A stretch of 8,958 nt of DNA from Cyanobacteria bacterium UBA8156 (GCA_003456125.1 DMPD01000095.1:1-8958); one strand, 5' to 3'. Positions 1-6,183 are shown, numbered from the stretch's first letter. The notes: generated by a model not told the origin, from the letters alone. Translations and numbers: made by a program.

Positions 1-164
1 GCCGCTCCCGTATTCGTGACGTAGGTGAGGTGCAAGACATCGCGCCAGAGGGGTACCGTCCCCAAGGGTTGCAGCCAGCGGATCGCCGCCACCTTAGTCC
101 ATCGATCCAAGACCAAACACCCCACGGCCGCCAGCCATAGGGAGCGGTTGCGCATCATTATCAT
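1..164 (-). CDS. lspA: Lipoprotein signal peptidase (signal peptidase II), N-terminal part, cut by window edge
   Basis: LspA is an inner-membrane aspartyl protease that removes the signal peptide from lipid-modified prolipoproteins. Reading the minus strand from ATG at 164 gives 54 complete codons before the left edge. Visible are a hydrophobic first segment (about residues 8-20), the family motif LDRWTK (19-24; usually D-Q-x-T-K) and LTYVTNTGA (46-54), which matches the conserved N-x-G-A-A box that begins the catalytic core. The two catalytic aspartates lie further on and are outside the window. ATGs also occur at 158 and 155, so the exact start is uncertain by a few residues. The gene begins 6 bases after the HLIP stop codon, so it is probably co-transcribed with it. 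Family assignment rests on these two motifs and the hydrophobic start. Confidence 0.85.
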   Translation of the reverse strand, partial: MIMMRNRSLWLAAVGCLVLDRWTKVAAIRWLQPLGTVPLWRDVLHLTYVTNTGA

Positions 165-170
165 TGCCGC

Positions 171-380
171 TCAAGTCACGTCAATAAGGCCAACCCACCC
201 CAACAAGCCCTGGCCCGTCAGCACCTCAATGGCCAACACCAAGATAAAACCAATCATCGCGGCCCGACCGTTCAACCGCTCGGCATAACCGTTGAAACCA
301 AACGTCGGATCGGCAGCTTGCGGTGCGAGGTTGGGTTCCGGCACCGGCCGGTTTTCGGGCGTAGATACAGGTTCGGTCAT
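171..380 (-). CDS. High-light-inducible protein (HLIP/CAB/ELIP family), 69 residues
   Basis: Small one-helix chlorophyll-binding thylakoid protein of the family that protects photosystems and chlorophyll synthesis under excess light. The first 26 residues are polar and proline-rich. They are followed by [19 protein letters not shown] (27-45), which contains the diagnostic E-x-x-N-G-R-x-A-M-x-G chlorophyll-binding motif (E34, N37, R39), then one transmembrane helix to about residue 64. The length is typical of a single-helix HLIP. The frame is open upstream to 560, but I chose the ATG at 380 because the extra upstream residues are unlike the family and no other in-frame ATG lies near. A possible ribosome site, AAAGGA, lies about 18 bases upstream, a little far. 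It is transcribed divergently from rpaB and leads into lspA. Which hli paralogue it is cannot be told. Confidence 0.9.
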   Translation of the reverse strand: MTEPVSTPENRPVPEPNLAPQAADPTFGFNGYAERLNGRAAMIGFILVLAIEVLTGQGLLGWVGLIDVT

Positions 381-407
381 GGCACCATGGCATGGGATTC
401 CTTTCTC

Positions 408-441
408 ATTGTAGCCGTAGCATTCCGAAAGAAATCGTAAA
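408..441 (-). promoter_or_regulatory. Candidate hli promoter with HLR1-like element
   Basis: On the minus strand TACAAT (413-408) is a one-mismatch -10 hexamer 27 bases before the hli ATG. Just upstream, 441-424 reads TTTACGAT, two bases, CTTTCGGA. The RpaB-binding HLR1 element is known as two direct repeats of (G/T)TTACA(T/A)(T/A) two bases apart. The first half here has one mismatch, and the second half matches only about 4 of 8. It sits over the place of a -35 box, and no good -35 hexamer is visible. Location and logic fit; the match itself is weak. Confidence 0.35.
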
Positions 442-458
442 GAATCGCAACGGCGGGG

Positions 459-485
459 TTGGGATGAACGCTTATTTCCTAGAAT
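459..485 (+). promoter_or_regulatory. Candidate rpaB promoter
   Basis: TTGGGA (459-464) and TAGAAT (480-485) resemble -35 and -10 hexamers of the main sigma factor, with a short 15-base spacer, 59 bases before the rpaB start. This is the best pair I could find by eye in 381-544, and other placements are possible. Confidence 0.3.
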
Positions 486-544
486 GAGGGGACTAGAGGG
501 CCAACGATGTAGCCTCAACTCAACCAACTCAACGGAACGAGCGT

Positions 545-1315
545 GTGCGAGCAGTAGCAACTTTACCCGATGCGCGGAAAGAAAAAATTCTGGTGGTCGA
601 CGACGAGGCCAGCATCCGGCGCATTTTGGAAACTCGGCTGTCGATGATCGGGTACGAAGTGGTCACGGCCGCCGATGGCGAAGAAGCCATTTCGATGTTT
701 CACCACGAGGGGCCCGATTTGGTGGTCTTGGACGTGATGATGCCCAAGCTGGATGGGTATGGGGTTTGCCAAGAGTTGCGCAAGGAATCGGACATTCCCA
801 TCATCATGTTGACGGCGTTGGGGGATGTGGCCGACCGGATCACGGGGTTGGAGTTGGGGGCCGATGATTATGTCGTGAAGCCCTTTTCGCCGAAGGAGTT
901 GGAGGCACGCATTCGGTCGGTATTGCGGCGGTTTGACCGCAACGGAGCGACGGGCATTCCCAGTTCGGGGGTGATTCATGTTAGCAACCTGCGGATTGAT
1001 ACCAACAAACGGCAGGTCTATAAGGGTGAAGAGCGGATTCGGCTCACCGGCATGGAGTTTAGTTTGTTGGAATTGTTGGTGGGGCGATCGGGGGAAGCGT
1101 TTTCGCGGGCAGATATCTTACAAGAGGTGTGGGGCTACACCCCGGAGCGCCATGTGGATACGCGGGTGGTGGATGTGCACATTTCCCGACTGCGGGCCAA
1201 ACTCGAAGAAGATCCCAGCAATCCTGAGTTGATTTTGACGGCACGGGGCACCGGCTACCTGTTTCAGCGCATTGTGGAGCCGGGGAACGAAGACGGTAAG
1301 GATAAGGGGCGTTAA
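545..1315 (+). CDS. rpaB: OmpR-type response regulator RpaB (Ycf27 family)
   Basis: DNA-binding response regulator of the cyanobacterial high-light/redox response. In the known system the kinase Hik33/NblS acts on it, and it controls hli, psbA and other photosystem genes through HLR1 sites. The receiver domain (about residues 13-128) has acidic pair D19-D20, phosphoacceptor D63 in [13 protein letters not shown]90 and K112 ([14 protein letters not shown]). A winged-helix OmpR/PhoB effector domain (about 145-245) includes [14 protein letters not shown] and [16 protein letters not shown]. The sequence is close to RpaB as I remember it nearly throughout, and the family's receiver-domain cysteine is present (C75). 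The start is a GTG with a weak GGA ribosome site 8-9 bases upstream; no nearer in-frame start precedes the receiver domain. The product is 256 residues, slightly longer than usual at the N terminus. The stop TAA shares its last base with the minC ATG, so the two genes are probably translationally coupled. Confidence 0.93.
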   Translation: MRAVATLPDARKEKILVVDDEASIRRILETRLSMIGYEVVTAADGEEAISMFHHEGPDLVVLDVMMPKLDGYGVCQELRKESDIPIIMLTALGDVADRITGLELGADDYVVKPFSPKELEARIRSVLRRFDRNGATGIPSSGVIHVSNLRIDTNKRQVYKGEERIRLTGMEFSLLELLVGRSGEAFSRADILQEVWGYTPERHVDTRVVDVHISRLRAKLEEDPSNPELILTARGTGYLFQRIVEPGNEDGKDKGR

Positions 1316-2385
1316 TGGCGGTCGATCCCGTGGAATGGCCGCCGGTTGGTGCCGATGCCACGGCACCCGAGGAAGTAGAGGGCGATCGCGAACCGTCCGA
1401 GGCGATGGCTGGGGCCAAGTTGCGGGTGACGTTGCCCCAGGAAAGTTTTCCGGGGTTGCTGGATTTGGCCAGCGATCCTGACCCCATGGTGCCAGGATTA
1501 CCGCCGCTGACCGATACGGCGCAATTGATTTCGTTGTTGGTGACTCCGCCCGAACCGCCGGTTTTGCCACCGCCGCCGCCGCCGATTGTGCGGGTGACCC
1601 TGACGGTACAAGACGGCATATTGCAGGTTTTTTTGCCAAAGGAAGAGCATTTTCAGCGGAATCTTCCCGAAGAATTGCCTGAAAAATTGCCTGAAAAACT
1701 ATCAGAGACTTCTCCCAAGTCGGCTTTGATGGAGCCGGTATGGGAGGAAATGCCGGGGGATGAGGCTACCATCTGGCAGGAGATGTTGACCCAGCTTGGG
1801 CAAATGTTGGGGTTGGGGGAATATCCAGCCGGACTAGCGGTGTGCCTCCAGGCGGGCGATCGCCTCTTGGATGGGCGGCAATTGCAGGATTTGGCCGCCG
1901 TGTTTGGCGAGCGGGAATTGGTATGGCAGACCGTGGCCACCCAGCGCCGGCAAACGGCGATCGCCGCGGCGACGGCGGGTTACAGCGTGGTGCAGGGGGA
2001 GAAGACCGCCGTGGTGGGGTTGCCCAAGCCTGAGCCGTTGTACCTCAAAACCACCCTGCGATCGGGCAGCGAAGTGCGCCATGGGGGAGATGTGATCGTG
2101 GTGGGGGATGTGAATCGCGGGGCGGAAATCATTGCGGGGGGCGATATTGTGGTGTGGGGCAAATTGCAGGGGAGTGCCCGAGCCGGCTGCAACGGCGATC
2201 GCACCGCCACCATTTCGGCTTTGCACCTATCTCCAACCCTGTTGCGGATCGGCGATTTTGTGGCGCGGGTGGAGGTACCGAGCAGCAAATATGTGCCGGA
2301 AGTAGCCTATGTCGAGGGGCGAGGTTCCGGGAAAATCTGCATCATCGATGCGGCGACCTATGGGATCAAATCCCCGCCCCGTTAG
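1315..2385 (+). CDS. minC: Septum site-determining protein MinC
   Basis: Inhibitor of FtsZ ring assembly, recruited to the membrane by MinD. The C-terminal beta-helix domain (about 243-350 of 356) is clear: LRSGSEVRHGGDVIVVGDVN (248-267), with the RSG motif used for MinD binding, then RGAEIIAGGDIVVWGKLQGS (268-287) and GCNGDRTATI (291-300). The N-terminal FtsZ-inhibiting domain is divergent, as usual in cyanobacteria, and is probably spread over about 90-225. The first 90 residues are acidic and proline-rich and end in six consecutive prolines (85-90). A low-complexity LPEx repeat lies at 117-132. It is longer than the roughly 230-residue E. coli protein because of these extensions. The start is the ATG overlapping the rpaB stop, and minD follows 9 bases after its stop. 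Confidence 0.9.
   Translation: MAVDPVEWPPVGADATAPEEVEGDREPSEAMAGAKLRVTLPQESFPGLLDLASDPDPMVPGLPPLTDTAQLISLLVTPPEPPVLPPPPPPIVRVTLTVQDGILQVFLPKEEHFQRNLPEELPEKLPEKLSETSPKSALMEPVWEEMPGDEATIWQEMLTQLGQMLGLGEYPAGLAVCLQAGDRLLDGRQLQDLAAVFGERELVWQTVATQRRQTAIAAATAGYSVVQGEKTAVVGLPKPEPLYLKTTLRSGSEVRHGGDVIVVGDVNRGAEIIAGGDIVVWGKLQGSARAGCNGDRTATISALHLSPTLLRIGDFVARVEVPSSKYVPEVAYVEGRGSGKICIIDAATYGIKSPPR
1663..1710 (+). repeat. 12-base tandem repeat inside minC (LPEx units)
   Basis: Four consecutive 12-base units encode LPEE, LPEK, LPEK and LSET. The second and third (1675-1686, 1687-1698) are identical (TTGCCTGAAAAA), and the first and last are diverged copies. The period is a multiple of three, so changes in copy number would keep the frame. 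Confidence 0.8.
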
Positions 2386-2394
2386 CGTTGTGTA

Positions 2395-3069
2395 ATGCCC
2401 ATGAGTCGAATTTTTGTGGTTACTTCGGGAAAAGGGGGCGTGGGCAAAACCACGTCCACGGCGAATTTGGGCATGGCGTTGGCGCGGCTGGGGCGCAAAG
2501 TGGTGTTGGTGGATGCGGATTTCGGACTGCGCAATTTGGATTTGCTGTTGGGTCTGGAAAGTCGGGTGGTGTATACCTCCCTCGATGTGCTGAATCGAGA
2601 ATGCAAGCTTGATCAGGCTTTGGTCAAAGACAAACGTCAACCCAATTTATCGTTGTTGGCGGCCCCCCAAACCCGCAACAAAACGGCCATTACGGCCGCC
2701 GCCATGGCCAAGTTGGTGGAAGTGCTCAGCCATCATTTTCACTATGTGTTGGTGGACAGTCCCGCGGGCATTGAAACGGGTTTTCAGAATGCGATCGCCG
2801 GGGTGAAGGAAGCGATTATCGTGACCACACCGGAAATTTCGGCAGTGCGGGATGCCGACCGCGTGATTGGCTTGCTGGAAGCCAACCGAATTCGCGAGAT
2901 TAAGCTCATTATCAACCGGCTGCGGCCGGCGATGGTGAAGTCCAACGACATGATGAGTGTAGAAGATGTGTTGGAAATTCTGTCGGTGAAGTTGCTGGGG
3001 GTTATTCCCGATGATGAACAGGTGATTGTTTCTACGAATCGGGGGGAACCGCTGGTCTTGGCGGAATAA
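2395..3069 (+). CDS. minD: Septum site-determining protein MinD, interrupted by in-frame TAA after residue 224
   Basis: ParA/MinD-type ATPase that dimerises on the membrane, recruits MinC and is cycled off by MinE. Visible are the deviant Walker A GKGGVGKTT (12-20, K13 and K18), the switch I region VDADFGLRNLD (39-49) and switch II VDSPAGIE (120-127), then TTPEISAVRDADRVIG and IINRLRP. Cyanobacterial MinD is normally about 265-270 residues. Here a TAA at 3067-3069 stops the frame directly after GEPLVLAE, at a point where relatives continue with residues like K-L-S. The 48 codons after the stop are still in frame and MinD-like, giving a 273-codon original gene. As written, the product lacks the C-terminal amphipathic membrane-targeting helix and should bind membrane poorly. 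Start ATG 2395 or 2401 (M3) are both possible; neither has a strong ribosome site. A sequencing error, a recent nonsense mutation or readthrough would all look like this. Confidence 0.88.
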   Translation: MPMSRIFVVTSGKGGVGKTTSTANLGMALARLGRKVVLVDADFGLRNLDLLLGLESRVVYTSLDVLNRECKLDQALVKDKRQPNLSLLAAPQTRNKTAITAAAMAKLVEVLSHHFHYVLVDSPAGIETGFQNAIAGVKEAIIVTTPEISAVRDADRVIGLLEANRIREIKLIINRLRPAMVKSNDMMSVEDVLEILSVKLLGVIPDDEQVIVSTNRGEPLVLAE

Positions 3070-3216
3070 CTCAGTTTGGCGGGCAAAGCCTATCAAAACA
3101 TTGCTGAGCGCTTGGAAGGGAAAGACGTGCCTTTCTTGGATTTGGATGAAACCAATCGCTCGTTTTTGGCGCGCTTATGGAAGACCCTGACTGCCAAACG
3201 CTCAACCCAACCTTAA
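3070..3216 (+). pseudogene. minD: C-terminal part of minD, in frame beyond the premature stop
   Basis: The frame continues from the premature TAA for 48 codons to a TAA at 3214-3216. It reads LSLAGKAYQNIAERLEGKDV, then PFLDLDETNRSFLARLWKTL, then TAKRSTQP. The first part corresponds to the conserved stretch I-A-R-R-L-E-G-x-x-V-P-F-L-D of cyanobacterial and plastid MinD. The segment SFLARLWKTLTAKR alternates bulky hydrophobic and basic residues, like the MinD membrane-targeting helix. No frameshift or second stop is present, so the lesion is a single codon. No good internal start was seen, so it is unlikely to be made as a separate peptide. The minE ATG follows 18 bases later. Confidence 0.85.
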
Positions 3217-3234
3217 TCCTACGCCACAACCGTT

Positions 3235-3603
3235 ATGACCAATGCGATCGCCGATTTGCTGGAACGACTGTTTGGGGGCAAAACCGAGAGCCGGGATCGG
3301 GTTAAACAGCGGTTGAAGTTTATTTTGGCCCACGACCGGGTGGCATTGACTCCCCAATTGGTGGAACAAATGCGCCAGGATATTTTGACGGCGATCGCCA
3401 AGTATGTAGAAATCGACGAGGAAGGAGTCGAGTTCGGTTTGGAAAGCGATCGACGATCCACTGTCGTGATTGCCAATCTGCCTATCCGGGGATTGCGGTA
3501 TTTCGATCCCAACGTTGCCCAATTGGAATTGACCTTGCCGGAGCCGCCGGGCAGCAAGGTAACGTCCTTTGACTCTGCCCCCGCGGTGGAAGGAGAAGGG
3601 TGA
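3235..3603 (+). CDS. minE: Cell division topological specificity factor MinE
   Basis: MinE stimulates MinD ATPase and drives MinCD away from midcell. Residues 4-13 (AIADLLERLF) match the N-terminal membrane-binding amphipathic helix. RVKQRLKFILAHDR (22-35) is the MinD-contact, anti-MinCD segment. About 36-95 is the topological specificity domain, with VEIDEEGVEFGLESD and VVIANLPIRG. At 122 residues it is longer than the common 90-100: about 27 residues (RYFDPNVAQ onward) extend past the core and end in a proline- and acid-rich tail. The start is the only sensible ATG; the ribosome site is weak. It is the last gene of the rpaB-minCDE run. Because its partner minD is interrupted here, whether the oscillator works depends on that stop codon. 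Confidence 0.92.
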   Translation: MTNAIADLLERLFGGKTESRDRVKQRLKFILAHDRVALTPQLVEQMRQDILTAIAKYVEIDEEGVEFGLESDRRSTVVIANLPIRGLRYFDPNVAQLELTLPEPPGSKVTSFDSAPAVEGEG

Positions 3604-3961
3604 CCCCCCCAGGATTGAGGTTGTTGGATTTGGTGTTTCAGGGTGCTGTATCGGGCTGAGGTGACCGGTTGCCTGAGACATCCGCTGCGGGGTCAAACAC
3701 CGCTTACCGATGGGTAGACCCAAACAGTCCTAGGTTCCTCCAGCTGCGCAATCCGGGCGATCGCCCCCGACGGCCGAGCGGCTCCCCAACCCGACTTCTG
3801 GAACGGTTGCATTCTCCTGGACACGGATCTGTCTCCGCTGGGATTACTGAGTTAAGGTTTAAGAATTGGAGATATGATGATTGAAATGAGCCAGAAAAAA
3901 GAGGGAACGGGTCTAACAAAAGGGTGCGAGTTATTACCAATCAGCATTGGTTTCTCCTGGG
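3604..3961. other. Intergenic region with no recognised gene
   Basis: After the minE stop the first 230 bases remain GC-rich and contain one HIP1 palindrome inside GGGCGATCGCCC (3755-3766). From about 3840 the sequence becomes AT-rich (about 32% GC in 3841-3900). Short open frames here have no recognisable similarity and no good ribosome site. I saw no tRNA and no clear rho-independent terminator after minE. A stretch at 3650-3700 loosely recalls a TPP riboswitch but fails on key bases. Confidence 0.6.
3936..3951. other. Small perfect hairpin, possible terminator of the minus-strand remnant
   Basis: ACCAAT, a CAGC loop, ATTGGT: a perfect 6-base stem 10 bases beyond the stop of the minus-strand transporter remnant. 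On the plus strand it is followed by TTCTCC and on the minus strand by AATAAC, so there is no proper U-run either way. It could be a weak terminator or chance. Confidence 0.25.
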
Positions 3962-4360
3962 TTATAGGTCTGGTGTTTGGTCAGAAAATTGAGGATAGAC
4001 TGAGTTTGGCATGTTGGCAACGCCAGCAGACAGGTTATGGGATCGTGGCATTGCGGCATCAGCAACCCCAGAACAGAACCAATCGGAATCTGCTTGGTTT
4101 ACCTCCTTTTCAGACTTTGGCTGGATGCGTTTCATGGCTTCAGCAAAGACTAGGTTTATCGGTGTCAGCAACGCATTAAACGCAAACAGCGGCGACTCAG
4201 TATCTTTGCTGACCAAAATGTTCGTAGTAATTAAAAAGCAAATCGCCACATCTCTCATGCTGCTAGTAATTGCCAACACCTTACGATTTTCAAGTTCCGG
4301 CCCGCCCATCTGCCAAATGATTAACCAAGCCATCCCAATAAACACTACAATCGCTGCCAA
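3962..4360 (-). pseudogene. Remnant of a membrane transporter, resembling the C-terminal third of the BASS (bile acid:sodium symporter) family
   Basis: The minus-strand frame gives a first hydrophobic helix (AAIVVFIGMAWLIIW), then GGPELENRKVLAITSSMRDV, AICFLITTNIL and SPLFAFNALLTPINLVFAEA, followed by a polar tail of about 60 residues. The order glycine turn, N-R-x-V-L, S-M-R-D-V-A-I, then N-A-L-L-T-P-I-N-L-x-F resembles the last helices of cyanobacterial sodium/bile-acid-type transporters as I remember them. A full member has about 300 residues and 9-10 helices, and only the last 2-3 are here. The frame is open upstream only to 4426 and has no ATG before the first helix, only a TTG at 4360 without a ribosome site. 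I therefore read it as a truncated leftover. It lies in AT-rich DNA with no HIP1 copies (37-48% GC in stretches counted), unlike its neighbours. The family call is a recollection. Confidence 0.45.
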
Positions 4361-4449
4361 TCCATTGCCAAAAAGTCTAGGGCCGCATCGGTCAGGCGCA
4401 ACCCCAATTTGCGATCGCCCTCCCGTTTAACACGACCCAAAAATCAGAT

Positions 4450-4470
4450 CCCCAGCCACAGCACCTGGGG
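4450..4470. other. GC-rich hairpin upstream of the permease gene
   Basis: CCCCAG, nine bases, CTGGGG: a perfect 6-base stem, 86 bases before the permease ATG. On the minus strand a TTTTT run follows seven bases after the stem, a spacing too long for a standard rho-independent terminator, and no minus-strand gene lies upstream to be ended. Role unknown. The remaining bases to 4555 hold no clear promoter; the TTGCGC (4484) and GTTATC (4507) pair is weak. Confidence 0.3.
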
Positions 4471-4555
4471 CTGACAGCTAGGGTTGCGCCATGGGCCAGG
4501 CTTTTTGTTATCCTGGTTGCTATCTCGTCCGTTGGAGCCAGTTCCTGAAAAGATT

Positions 4556-5419
4556 ATGACTACGGAAGCACCGCCTGTCAACATTGCCCCAGACTTGACC
4601 GAAATCACGGGGTTGGCAGCTTTTGCCCAAGAGACGTTGGCTTTTTTGCGGCGATGGTTGGTGCAGTTGCAACGGCGACCCGCCACCTTGGTGGCCGGGG
4701 TGTTGCAGCCCTTGATGTGGTTGTTGTTGTTTGGGGCGTTGTTTCGGAATTTGCCGCCGGATTTGTTGGGGTCGGGTCAATCCTACGTCCAGTTTTTGAC
4801 GGCGGGGATTGTGGTGTTTACCGCTTTTAGCGGCGCCCTCAACGCCGGCTTGCCGATGATGTTCGATCGCGAGTTTGGCTTTCTGAACCGGATGTTGGTG
4901 GCACCTCTGGTGTCCCGGTTCTCGATTGTGTTGGCCTCGGCGTTGTTCATCGCCTTGCTGAGTTTGGTGCAGACGGTGGCCCTGATCCTCGCCGCCACCG
5001 CCCTGGGGGCACCGTTGCCTTCGGCGGCAGGGTTGGGGGCGATCGCCTTGGTGGTGGTGGTGTTGGTGCTGGGGTTTGCGATTGTCAGTTTGGGCTTTGC
5101 CTTTGCCTTGCCCGGTCACCAAGAACTGTTGGCGTTGATTTTTCTCATTAACTTGCCCCTCCTGTTTTCCAGCACGGCGTTGGCTCCGCTGAAGTTGATG
5201 CCCGGGTGGTTGCAGTGGATCGCCAGTTGCAATCCGTTGACTTGGGCGATCGAGCCCATTCGCTACGCCTACAGTCACCCCACTTGGCACCTCACCGACT
5301 CGGTATTGACGGCTCCTTGGGGAGATTTGAGCTTCGGCGGCGCCCTATTGGGATTGCTGATTTTTGCCGTGACCGGAGCGATCGCCATTCGGGGCACGTT
5401 GCAGCGGGGCATGGCATGA
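4556..5419 (+). CDS. ABC-2 type transporter permease
   Basis: Integral membrane half of an ABC exporter of the ABC-2/DrrB type, which would need a separate ATP-binding subunit. The 287 residues contain about six hydrophobic segments: near 43-63 (ATLVAGVLQPLMWLLLFGAL), 77-100, a long stretch around 120-150, 160-188, a segment containing LALIFLINLPLLFSS, and a last one, LLGLLIFAVTGAIAI. Between the last two lies NPLTWAIEPIRYAY, the conserved ABC-2 block. A cytosolic amphipathic stretch (FLRRWLVQLQRRP) precedes the first helix, as usual. The frame is open from 4484 (TTG), but I prefer ATG 4556 since the extra 24 residues look unlike the family. No strong ribosome site is visible. The substrate cannot be told: related proteins export drugs, lipids or polysaccharide. 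No ATPase gene is adjacent. The stop overlaps the next start (ATGA). Confidence 0.85.
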   Translation: MTTEAPPVNIAPDLTEITGLAAFAQETLAFLRRWLVQLQRRPATLVAGVLQPLMWLLLFGALFRNLPPDLLGSGQSYVQFLTAGIVVFTAFSGALNAGLPMMFDREFGFLNRMLVAPLVSRFSIVLASALFIALLSLVQTVALILAATALGAPLPSAAGLGAIALVVVVLVLGFAIVSLGFAFALPGHQELLALIFLINLPLLFSSTALAPLKLMPGWLQWIASCNPLTWAIEPIRYAYSHPTWHLTDSVLTAPWGDLSFGGALLGLLIFAVTGAIAIRGTLQRGMA

Positions 5420-6156
5420 TCGAACCCTTCGCCGACAATTTGGCCTACCTCAAAGCCGAATTGGGGTGGTTGGATCGGGTGTTGATGCGGGCGATCGCCA
5501 AGCAGCGGGAGTGTCAGCGGGAGGTGAACCGGGTGGCTCGCAACCCCACCGACCGGGCGACGGCTCATTGGTGGCAAGGATTCATCAACCTGGAGCCGCA
5601 ACCTGGGGGGCGGCTGTGGCGGCCGGGGGAGTCGGCATCGCCCCATCCCTTGGGCCGGTTTGGGGAGCGGTTGGCCCTAACGGCGGCACAGGGTCTGGTG
5701 CTGCCGTTGCCGGCCCTCTGCGATCGCCTGGGGCTGAATGCCTTTGAGCGGGATGTGGTTTTGCTGTGTTTGGCCCCGGAACTCAGTCGGCGGTATGAAA
5801 AATTGCTGGCCCTCCTCAACAACGACGAGCAGGGGTGTCCCCATCCTTCGGTGGATTTGGCGTTGCGGTTGTTTTGCCGGGGCGATCGCGAATGGTTGGC
5901 CGGGCGCGCGCAACTGCTACCGGAGGCCCCCCTTGGCAAGCGCAAGGTGTTGTCGTGGATGGACGGGTCTCCTACCCGCCACAGCCATCTGTCTCGGTAT
6001 TTGATGCTCAATCCCAAATTTGCCAATTTTTTGCTGCACGGCCAGCCCTCCCTGGCCAAGCTGTTGCCCAAGCGATCGCGTTCCAAGACAGAGGTGGTAC
6101 CCTTAACGGTGACCGCGGCTACCGATGGGGGCTCCCCAACCGTGCAAGCTGGGTAA
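5416..6156 (+). CDS. Protein resembling the N-terminal (winged-helix) domain of an AAA ATPase family, without the ATPase module
   Basis: The 246-residue protein has the features of the N-terminal region of a family of large AAA ATPases found in cyanobacteria and other bacteria, some near contractile injection systems. An opening helix, NLAYLKAELGWLDRVL (8-23), is followed by the block FERDVVLLCLAPELSRRYEK (110-129), then HPSVDLALRLF (143-153) and RYLMLNPKFANFLLHG (194-209). In the family an AAA module with Walker A and B follows. Here the frame ends 37 residues later in a low-complexity tail, and no P-loop is present. The start is fixed by the ATGA overlap with the permease stop; the ATG at 5411 is in another frame and stops at once. 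The argH start follows 27 bases after the stop. It may be a genuine stand-alone adaptor or a truncated gene. The domain match is from memory of the family pattern; function unknown. Confidence 0.6.
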   Translation: MIEPFADNLAYLKAELGWLDRVLMRAIAKQRECQREVNRVARNPTDRATAHWWQGFINLEPQPGGRLWRPGESASPHPLGRFGERLALTAAQGLVLPLPALCDRLGLNAFERDVVLLCLAPELSRRYEKLLALLNNDEQGCPHPSVDLALRLFCRGDREWLAGRAQLLPEAPLGKRKVLSWMDGSPTRHSHLSRYLMLNPKFANFLLHGQPSLAKLLPKRSRSKTEVVPLTVTAATDGGSPTVQAG

Positions 6157-6183
6157 GCCCTGTTGAATGTGTTGGTTGAATGT

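Noticed and set aside
3640..3705. Possible TPP (thiamine) riboswitch: GGGTGC, GGCTGAG, GTGACC, GCCTGA in about the right order
   Set aside because: The essential CUGAGA is CTGAGG, the ACCUGAUC and AAUGCC blocks are absent, and no thiamine gene follows on the plus strand.
3711..3722. TGGGTAGACCCA inverted repeat as a terminator after minE
   Set aside because: The stem is only 4-5 bases with a tiny loop and there is no T-run afterwards.
3766..3860. GGCCGAGCGGCT (3771-3782) resembles the D-arm of a serine/leucine tRNA
   Set aside because: No acceptor-stem pairing, anticodon arm or GGTTCRA T-loop can be built around it.
3874..4179. 101-residue plus-strand open frame
   Set aside because: It has no ribosome site or family features and lies opposite the transporter-like frame, which has clear membrane helices.
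4520..5290. 256-residue minus-strand open frame opposite the permease
   Set aside because: The translation is rich in H, Q, R and G, typical of antisense to a hydrophobic protein, while the plus strand encodes a clear permease.
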